Source of the DNA: Bacteroidia bacterium
Lineage (GTDB): Bacteria; Bacteroidota; Bacteroidia; NS11-12g; UBA955
Direction of reading: 5' to 3'
Assembly (NCBI GenBank): GCA_023228875.1
Contig: JALOAG010000027.1
Location: forward strand, 1 to 10,683
Length of the DNA: 10,683 nt
Of this stretch, positions 6,824 to 10,683 are shown in pieces. The first letter of the stretch is position 1. Every line of letters begins with the position of its first letter. The notes beneath the pieces were generated by a model, which was given only the letters and a program-made list of their open reading frames with translations, was not told where the DNA came from and did not search any database. The position numbers were made by a program, and so were the translations under genes.

Positions 6824-6845
6824 ATGTGTTCATTAGCCGATGTCA
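6824..6845 (+). repeat. 22-bp direct repeat, copy 2
   Basis: Exact second copy, 17 bases past the stop of the 235-aa gene when read on the minus strand. The spacer between copies contains the near-palindrome CCTATTTTAGG and a locally GC-richer stretch with CCCCTAGAGGC. Confidence 0.85.
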
Positions 6846-6862
6846 CTATGGCTATACCCACA

Positions 6863-7570
6863 TTACTTAGATACATATCTTCTAACAGTTGAGAGAGAAA
6901 TATCCAAAGCATTAGAAATATCTTGAAGAGTTTTTCCATTAGCTTTAAGTGACATTGCCTCATCTCGTTTATGTTGAGATTTGTCTCTTTTTATCTGCGC
7001 TGTTTTCAAAGCTCTATCATGTAAACTTTGTTTAAGTTCTTCATCTGATAACTTTATTTTCCAGCTACTTCTATCAAGTTCAAATATGGCTCTCACTTTC
7101 CTATTCAATTCTCTATGCTTGTATCCAAACACACACTTGATATTAAAATTAAGTGCCATTGCCATAACTGCCTCAAAGTGCAACATATTTTCATAATGAA
7201 GCCTCATCGCATATATTGTCAAAGAACGCATAAACTCACTTTTTTCTTTTGGATAAAGTGGTTTTTGATATTTCACAAACTCTGTGAAATGTTTGCCTAA
7301 TTCTGTAATGGTATAGACACGACCTGTAATCTCATACGGTTCATAATCTATAAACTTTATGCTCGGAGTTAATTTCTGTATCTGTACCTTGATAGAAGAT
7401 ACTCTTTGCCACTCTTTCCAGCTTTGAGGCATATACTGAAAATGGTATAATATGTTTAGAATTTTTGTACCATCCATTTTAGTAAGCCATCTTTTATGAG
7501 AGGGTGGAGGCAGTCCCCATATCTCACTATCAAAGTCAGATACTATGTTAAGGCTGATTCCCCACTGCAT
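6863..7570 (-). CDS. 235-aa protein with C-terminal helix-turn-helix, possible replication or control protein
   Basis: The C-terminal residues 201-235 form a clear resolvase/Hin-type HTH: RDEAMSLKANGKTLQDIS followed by NALDISLSTVRRYVSK. The rest is helical with aromatic and basic residues, including WQRVSSIKVQIQKL and a lysine/arginine-rich linker near 175-200; I do not recognise it as a known family. No serine-recombinase catalytic domain, primase, helicase or HUH motif is visible. The gene overlaps the upstream 90-aa gene by 23 bases, so it is co-transcribed, and ends 17 bases before an exact 22-bp repeat pair. That arrangement resembles a Rep protein next to its iterons, but a master regulator binding operators fits equally well. 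The start at 7570 has a poor ribosome site; coupling from the preceding gene is likely. Confidence 0.82.
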   Translation of the reverse strand: MQWGISLNIVSDFDSEIWGLPPPSHKRWLTKMDGTKILNILYHFQYMPQSWKEWQRVSSIKVQIQKLTPSIKFIDYEPYEITGRVYTITELGKHFTEFVKYQKPLYPKEKSEFMRSLTIYAMRLHYENMLHFEAVMAMALNFNIKCVFGYKHRELNRKVRAIFELDRSSWKIKLSDEELKQSLHDRALKTAQIKRDKSQHKRDEAMSLKANGKTLQDISNALDISLSTVRRYVSK

Positions 7571-7820
7571 CTATAGTGCCTGAGAGTTTTTTGAGATAGT
7601 TTGTCGCTCTCTCAATATTCTCTGGTGTCATGTTGAGCTTTCTTTTAAAATGCTTACCCTCTGATAAATTCTTCCATTCGATTAGCTCTATACCTTTATT
7701 TTTAATCTGAGTAAAATACTGATTAGTGTTTGATGCGAATGCATCTGAACTAATAAGAGTTTCGCCTTTTAAAAACTTTTGTAAAATTTTTGCTTTATGA
7801 GTTAGTTTTTTCTTTGCCAT
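7548..7820 (-). CDS. Small winged-helix-like protein
   Basis: This 90-aa basic protein begins KKLTHKAKILQKFLKGETLISSDAF and continues with YFTQIKNKGIELIEWKN. The pattern K-KIL-L-G--L---A------- I-LK-KG--I resembles the small phage winged-helix domains that start with a lysine-rich helix and end in a beta wing. This is family resemblance by eye, not a firm match. The last 25 residues form another helix (TPENIERATNYLKKL). It starts one base after the alpA stop and overlaps the 235-aa gene, so the three genes form one transcription unit. A DNA-binding partner or regulator in early control is the likely role. Confidence 0.72.
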   Translation of the reverse strand: MAKKKLTHKAKILQKFLKGETLISSDAFASNTNQYFTQIKNKGIELIEWKNLSEGKHFKRKLNMTPENIERATNYLKKLSGTIDAVGNQP

Positions 7821-7821
7821 G

Positions 7822-8028
7822 CTAAACCGCCTTTACGACTGCATGACTCTCGAGCCATTTGTCTAATTCGATACGGTCATATCTCACGAATCTACTGCTA
7901 AGTTTTGAATATGGTATCTTACCTTTCATTCTCATAGTAGCCTGTGTTTGTTTAGCTATTTGATAGCCACCTTCGCTTGTAGGCTTTGCAACATCATCTG
8001 GTGTTAGCCATCTACTTAAACCATTCAT
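7822..8028 (-). CDS. alpA: AlpA / excisionase-like HTH regulator
   Basis: The 68-aa protein has the compact MerR-like excisionase fold: WLTPDDVAKPT as the entry helix, a second helix around YQIAKQTQATMRMKG, then the wing KIPYSKLSSRFVRYDRIELD ending in KWLESH, the standard close of this family (I-P----G---R---ELD-WL). AlpA proteins act as excisionases and transcription activators in P4-like satellites and PICIs. The insert SEGGYQ between the first two helices is slightly longer than usual. An AAGAGA ribosome site lies upstream, and the 197-base gap before the gene contains a perfect 24-bp inverted repeat likely to control it. The gene is not divergent from int, unlike many PICIs. Confidence 0.82.
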   Translation of the reverse strand: MNGLSRWLTPDDVAKPTSEGGYQIAKQTQATMRMKGKIPYSKLSSRFVRYDRIELDKWLESHAVVKAV

Positions 8029-8225
8029 TTTATTCTCTTTTGCTCTCGTTAGCTACTCGAAAGGCTTGTTTGAATTTTCGAATTCGATAAGAGAATTAAA
8101 GCATTAGTGAGGTTGAAGTGGTATTTATAAATAATCTTAATTAAGTTTAGAATAAACCTTAAACGAGTTTAAGGTTTGAAGTATTTGCGGTGTAATAAGT
8201 GTTTTTGAATTTAAGAATTATTTTT
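8029..8225 (-). promoter_or_regulatory. Control region upstream of alpA with 11-2-11 operator
   Basis: A perfect inverted repeat has arms AAACCTTAAAC (8154-8164) and GTTTAAGGTTT (8167-8177) around two bases, GA. Nearby are the palindromes CTTAATTAAG (8136-8145) and TCGAATTCGA (8078-8087). A TATAAA-type -10 lies between operator and gene on the minus strand (near 8124-8130), so a factor bound at the large repeat would cover the -35 side. No gene is visible in this gap. Which protein binds is not shown by the sequence; AlpA itself, the 235-aa HTH protein or a helper factor are candidates. Confidence 0.6.
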
Positions 8226-8765
8226 TTATTTGTAGTATTTCAGTATAAAGTTCTTATAATCTTCATCATGAATTTGGCTTGTAATTTTATATTGTCGTTC
8301 TTTTAGCTCTCCAAACATAATAGTAATAAAGATATTTGCATATTTTTCAAGGGCTACTCGTTTTTTTATATCAAGATGTTTTTTAAATATTTGTACTACA
8401 TAATAAAATTGTGTTTTCATTGCTGTTTCAAAACCTATTTCTTTGATTAAATTTCTTACTAAAATATTAGATTCAATAAGCTGTATTACAAAATATGCTT
8501 TTTCTAATTCATCCCCCCAAAAAAAGATACCGACATTTGTTTTGTTAAGTATCTCGATGCCTATTCTTATATCAGGTATTCTTTCAGCAAGTTTATTGAT
8601 TCTCATTGTGAGTTTATTTATATCTGCTGGTGGTATCATATACATTTCTCGACTTTTTATATCCTCTATTTTTGCACTTAAGTTATGAAAATCATTGTCT
8701 TCTACAAGAAGATAATCAATTAGATTACCTTGTTCCGAAATATACTTTATCCATTTAGCTATCAT
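8226..8765 (-). CDS. Unknown 179-aa protein coupled to the integrase, accessory candidate
   Basis: I do not recognise this protein. It appears fully helical, with many Ile, Lys and Tyr residues, and is one of the most AT-rich genes of the window. No membrane segment, signal peptide or catalytic motif is evident; the run NVGIFFWGDELEKAYFVIQLIES is the most hydrophobic part. Its ATG overlaps the integrase stop in an ATGA, so the two are translated together. In satellites, genes directly beside int often serve helper or rival-phage interference, but this is only a positional argument. It could instead be a recombination directionality partner, although its size is larger than usual for that. The stop is followed by 197 bases without genes. 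Confidence 0.75.
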   Translation of the reverse strand: MIAKWIKYISEQGNLIDYLLVEDNDFHNLSAKIEDIKSREMYMIPPADINKLTMRINKLAERIPDIRIGIEILNKTNVGIFFWGDELEKAYFVIQLIESNILVRNLIKEIGFETAMKTQFYYVVQIFKKHLDIKKRVALEKYANIFITIMFGELKERQYKITSQIHDEDYKNFILKYYK

Positions 8766-9973
8766 TTTACCACCTCAATATCAATAATATTTTCAAGCTG
8801 TTTATTAGCATCTTGTGAGCCTTTCAAGTGATTAATGCTTCGGTAGTGTTTATCTACGGTATCAGCTCTAGTATGTCCTAATGAAGCACTTAAAACAGTT
8901 GCAGCCGTGCCACTCTCTCCCAATGCTGTAACAAGTATATGTCTAAAATAGTGCATTGTAAGTTCTGGCATATTTGCATCTTCTTGTATCTTTGCAAGTT
9001 GTTTTCGTGGTGGGTGTAGTTTCTTGCCTGTTATAGGAGATTTAAATATAAGCCCTTGATTATCTTGTAATTTAAGAAGAGGCTCTTTAATCGGCTCTGG
9101 CAAGTCATAAGTTTGGTCGTTGCCTATCTTATTATTTTCAGCTTGTATCGTGTATCTGTTATTTGCAAAATCAATATCACTCCATTTCAAACTTGCTATT
9201 TCGTTCCATCTTCTACCAAATAAAGCAAATAAAAATAATGCTCTGTAAAATGGGTCATCTTTATATCGCTTTTGAATAACATTATAAAGTAGTGATAGTT
9301 TTTGAGTTCCATCTTTAACTTCTTTTTTATTCTTTTTTTTGTTTGGGATATTGATTGTCGGAATTTTATTTAGTGCTCCGTTACTTTCTGCATATTTTAA
9401 AATCGGCTTGAGTGTTTGAATTAAAACTTTTTCAATGCTCCGTGTGGAGTTTCCATTTTCGTTTTGTTTACTGTGTCCTGTATTTTCCATTGAGTGCCGA
9501 ATCGTATCAATGTCATTTTCAATGATACGGCTTACTTTTTTCTTACCGATAAATGGCTCAATGTATAATTCATATAATCTTTTTCTTGCCTTTGTCCAAT
9601 CTGTAAAAAGTAATTTTTCTTTTTCTTCATCACTAAGTTTTGACTCTTTAATATGTTTTAGTTCATCTTTTGAGAGTTCTTTACTTGTACATTTTTTAGT
9701 GAAGTATTCTTTTGCTATGTAATTGAGAGGTGTATCAGGATTAAAAGGATTTTCTAATTCGATTCGCTTTTGCTCTTTGTATGTTTCCGCTTCTTTTCTG
9801 GCATTGTCTTTTCTTACTTTTGGTGTCCATGTCTTCTTTGAATAATCTAAGACGAATGTGTACTCTTTGCCAACTGTTTTAAATCTATAATAAAACTTAG
9901 TAAAATCTTTATTAGCTCTTAATCCTCGTAATCCGTTAACATTTACTATTTCATACTCTTTTGGAACTGCCAT
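8762..9973 (-). CDS. int: Tyrosine recombinase integrase
   Basis: The 403-aa integrase has an N-terminal arm-binding part at about 1-80 (YYRFKTVGKEYTFVLD), a SAM-like core-binding domain with lysine-rich insertions at about 85-215, and a C-terminal catalytic domain. Catalytic residues are readable: Arg255 in GRRWNEIASLKW, Lys282 in the beta hairpin ENNKIGN, His341 and Arg344 in MHYFRH, His367 in SLGHTRAD, and nucleophile Tyr377 in TVDKHYRSI. GAAGGA precedes the ATG. It lies 147 bases inside attR, with arm-type repeats in its leader, and reads into the element. Proper excision probably also needs the AlpA-like protein. Integrases of this architecture commonly use tRNA genes, in agreement with the att repeat. 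Confidence 0.96.
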   Translation of the reverse strand: MAVPKEYEIVNVNGLRGLRANKDFTKFYYRFKTVGKEYTFVLDYSKKTWTPKVRKDNARKEAETYKEQKRIELENPFNPDTPLNYIAKEYFTKKCTSKELSKDELKHIKESKLSDEEKEKLLFTDWTKARKRLYELYIEPFIGKKKVSRIIENDIDTIRHSMENTGHSKQNENGNSTRSIEKVLIQTLKPILKYAESNGALNKIPTINIPNKKKNKKEVKDGTQKLSLLYNVIQKRYKDDPFYRALFLFALFGRRWNEIASLKWSDIDFANNRYTIQAENNKIGNDQTYDLPEPIKEPLLKLQDNQGLIFKSPITGKKLHPPRKQLAKIQEDANMPELTMHYFRHILVTALGESGTAATVLSASLGHTRADTVDKHYRSINHLKGSQDANKQLENIIDIEVVK

Positions 9974-9985
9974 AATATTTCCTTC

Positions 9986-10017
9986 AAAGTGGGATTCCCA
10001 CTTTTACTCCCACTTTT
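9986..10017. repeat. Integrase arm-type site cluster, right copy, in the int leader
   Basis: Positions 9994-10017 are identical to 191-214. Here a third, inverted copy is added: AAAGTGGGA (9986-9994) and TCCCACTTT (9996-10004) form an inverted repeat with one base between. The cluster lies between the likely int promoter and its ribosome site, so integrase bound here could repress its own synthesis, and the RNA could fold a hairpin just before the GAAGGA site. Confidence 0.72.
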
Positions 10018-10027
10018 TGATAAATTT

Positions 10028-10033
10028 ATTATA
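10028..10033 (-). promoter_or_regulatory. Likely -10 box of the int promoter
   Basis: A perfect TATAAT on the minus strand at 10033-10028 would start transcription near 10021, giving a leader of about 48 bases that carries the arm-type repeats. No convincing -35 is visible; the upstream region is AT-rich. Confidence 0.5.
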
Positions 10034-10076
10034 TCATAAATAATATCAATAGAAATACAAAACAGCTAAACAAGTG

Positions 10077-10103
10077 CTTAAATAGGGTTTTAAGTATCTT
10101 AAG
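10077..10103. repeat. CTTAA-type inverted repeats beside attR
   Basis: CTTAAA (10077-10082) pairs with TTTAAG (10089-10094) across six bases, followed after three bases by the palindrome CTTAAG (10098-10103). The same CTTAAA/TTTAAG pair with a 4-base spacer forms the core of the alpA operator, which suggests a shared binding protein, possibly the excisionase. Confidence 0.45.
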
Positions 10104-10119
10104 AAATAATAGCTCATAA

Positions 10120-10200
10120 GTTTGCGGTACCAGCGGTCACACGTTCGAATCGTGTCGGGCGCACCATACTTAAACTTCCTCAACAACGAACTTTCAAAGA
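10120..10200 (+). repeat. attR core, second copy of the 81-bp repeat
   Basis: Copy of 74-154 with T instead of C at 10177. It contains the tRNA-Arg 3' part from the anticodon stem through CCA but no 5' half, so it cannot make a tRNA. Sequence similarity to the left copy fades right after 10200. Confidence 0.95.
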
Positions 10201-10257
10201 TTTTTTCAAACTCTACAAATACTTGAACTATTATCAATGTCACTAAAAGTCTCACCA

Positions 10258-10365
10258 TTAAAGACTGACTTTAGTGTTAGCTTCTAAGGCTTTTGCATCA
10301 ACCCATTTTGCATAGTGTCCAATTAACATCTTTAAAGAACCATCACCTAGCAAATTTTCGATTTC
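10258..10365 (-). pseudogene. Remnant of an integrase C-terminus, outside the element
   Basis: The minus-strand frame from 10365 to the stop at 10258 reads EIENLLGDGSLKMLIGHYAKW followed by VDAKALEANTKVSL. This resembles the end of a tyrosine recombinase: LLG(H)-SLKM----YAKW, with the box-III His replaced by Asp and the tyrosine preserved. A stop codon directly precedes the frame and no RHxxR block is visible upstream, so it is a decayed fragment. It sits just beyond attR, as expected for the right end of an earlier element in the same tRNA. The resemblance is short and judged by eye. Confidence 0.45.
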
Positions 10366-10402
10366 TTACATCGCTAATCCAAGCAGTAAGTGCAACATAT
10401 AG

Positions 10403-10528
10403 TTAAACTGCTGCGTACATTTTTGTAATTGTGTCAAAAATACTTCTGCTGTTATCCTCTTTTCTTGCATCAATTCTAATGTAAATAGCAAAATAAAGTT
10501 GGTATTTTTCAGGTACAATGTCGCCCAT
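10403..10528 (-). other. Short open frame of 41 aa, doubtful gene
   Basis: An ATG at 10528 opens a 41-aa frame (MGDIVPEKYQLYFAIYIRID and on to KMYAAV). No ribosome site precedes it and I recognise no family. It lies in the 357-base stretch between attR and the next gene, alongside the integrase remnant, and may be a second fragment of the same degraded region. Part of the stretch also continues in another frame as ALTAWISDV, which fits frameshift decay. Confidence 0.25.
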
Positions 10529-10557
10529 ATTTTAATTAAAAACAGAAGGATTAAGTG

Positions 10558-10683
10558 ATGCCATCAATTAGCTTGAGTAAACAGATTAGTATAGGATTTG
10601 CAATTATCCTATTGGCTATGATTATCATGGGTGTTATTGCTATAAGTAGCATGTCAAAGGCTATTTCAAATTCAAAAACACTT
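10558..10683 (+). CDS. N-terminus of a membrane protein, probably a methyl-accepting chemotaxis receptor (partial)
   Basis: The frame starts at 10558 with AGAAGGA 7 bases upstream and runs off the window after 42 codons. It begins MPSISLSKQISIGFAIILLA and continues MIIMGVIAISSMSKAISNS: a short basic cytoplasmic start, one transmembrane helix at about residues 10-29, then a polar stretch beginning a periplasmic domain. That is the usual opening of chemoreceptors with a four-helix-bundle ligand domain, but a sensor kinase could start the same way. It is host chromosome, transcribed away from the element. GTG at 10555 is an alternative start. Confidence 0.6.
   Translation, partial: MPSISLSKQISIGFAIILLAMIIMGVIAISSMSKAISNSKTL

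Larger units (their letters stand above)
74..10200. mobile_element. Integrated satellite resembling a capsid-forming PICI (cf-PICI), about 10.0 kb
   Basis: The element lies between the two copies of an 81-bp att repeat; one repeat period is 10,046 bp. It encodes a tyrosine integrase and an AlpA-like protein at the right, several small regulatory or unknown genes, then a complete head and packaging set: connector, closure protein, capsid, HNH, both terminase subunits, portal and protease. No tail, baseplate, lysis or DNA-synthesis gene is present, and intergenic gaps are too small to hide one. All called genes lie on the minus strand and appear intact, so this looks complete rather than a decayed prophage. 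cf-PICIs are known satellites that make their own heads and take tails from helper phages; assignment here rests on gene content and ends. A neatly deleted prophage is the main alternative. Confidence 0.85.

Noticed and set aside
6981..7300. Two plus-strand frames inside the 235-aa gene
   Set aside because: They are antisense shadows, lack ribosome sites, and have cysteine/serine-rich composition typical of antisense reading in this AT-rich DNA.
8443..8688. Plus-strand hydrophobic frame resembling a membrane protein
   Set aside because: It is the antisense of the 179-aa gene; helical Lys/Ile-rich coding reads as Ser/Ile/Leu-rich on the other strand. No ribosome site is seen.
9435..9722. Plus-strand 95-aa frame within int
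   Set aside because: Antisense of the clearly coding integrase, with a Phe/Ser-rich composition that reflects Lys/Glu codons on the real strand.
10120..10166. Second tRNA gene at attR
   Set aside because: Only the 3' part of the tRNA is present; the acceptor 5' strand, the D arm and the 5' side of the anticodon stem are missing.
10046..10258. Minus-strand frame of 70 aa across attR
   Set aside because: It contains GAPDTIRTCDRWYRK, the well-known false translation of a tRNA 3' half; it is the att repeat read as protein, not a gene.

Overview
The window holds one complete small integrated element of about 10.0 kb, bounded by a duplicated tRNA-Arg 3' end, with short stretches of host chromosome on both sides. 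Low GC, AAGGA-type ribosome sites, a tRNA-Arg(GCG) with encoded CCA and the start of a chemotaxis-receptor-like gene in the right flank fit a member of the Campylobacterota (Sulfurimonas/Arcobacter-like). That host call is an inference, not proof.

Layout. An intact tRNA-Arg lies at 44-120 (+). An 81-bp direct repeat starting in its anticodon arm (74-154) recurs at 10120-10200 with one mismatch; these are attL and attR. Every gene I call in the element is on the minus strand, so it reads right to left: tyrosine integrase (9973-8762), a coupled gene of unknown function (8765-8226), an AlpA/excisionase-like HTH protein (8028-7822), a winged-helix-like small protein (7820-7548), a 235-aa protein with a C-terminal HTH (7570-6863), and an unknown 119-aa protein (6733-6374). 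After a promoter-bearing gap comes a head and packaging operon: gp6-like connector, head-closure protein, HK97-fold major capsid protein, HNH endonuclease, P27-type small terminase, large terminase, portal, S78 prohead protease, and a tiny sigma-region-4-like protein.

Interpretation. The element carries what is needed to build and fill a DNA-containing HK97-type head and the first connector rings. It has no recognisable tail tube, tape measure, baseplate, tail terminator, lysis gene, primase or helicase. Integrase plus AlpA plus a full head module without tails, in 10 kb, is the pattern of a capsid-forming phage-inducible chromosomal island (cf-PICI): a satellite that makes its own small heads and borrows tails and lysis from a helper phage. 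The head genes are in an unusual order, with connector and closure genes before the capsid gene and the terminase-portal-protease block last. An inverted-repeat cluster between the HNH and small terminase genes is a good cos candidate.

Control sequences that can be read directly are: integrase arm-type sites (an exact 24-bp direct repeat inside both ends), a perfect 11-2-11 inverted repeat upstream of alpA whose core motif recurs next to attR, and an exact 22-bp direct repeat between the 235-aa and 119-aa genes that could be an iteron-type origin or operator pair. Beyond attR the chromosome contains what looks like the decayed C-terminus of an older integrase, suggesting that this tRNA has been used as an integration site before.
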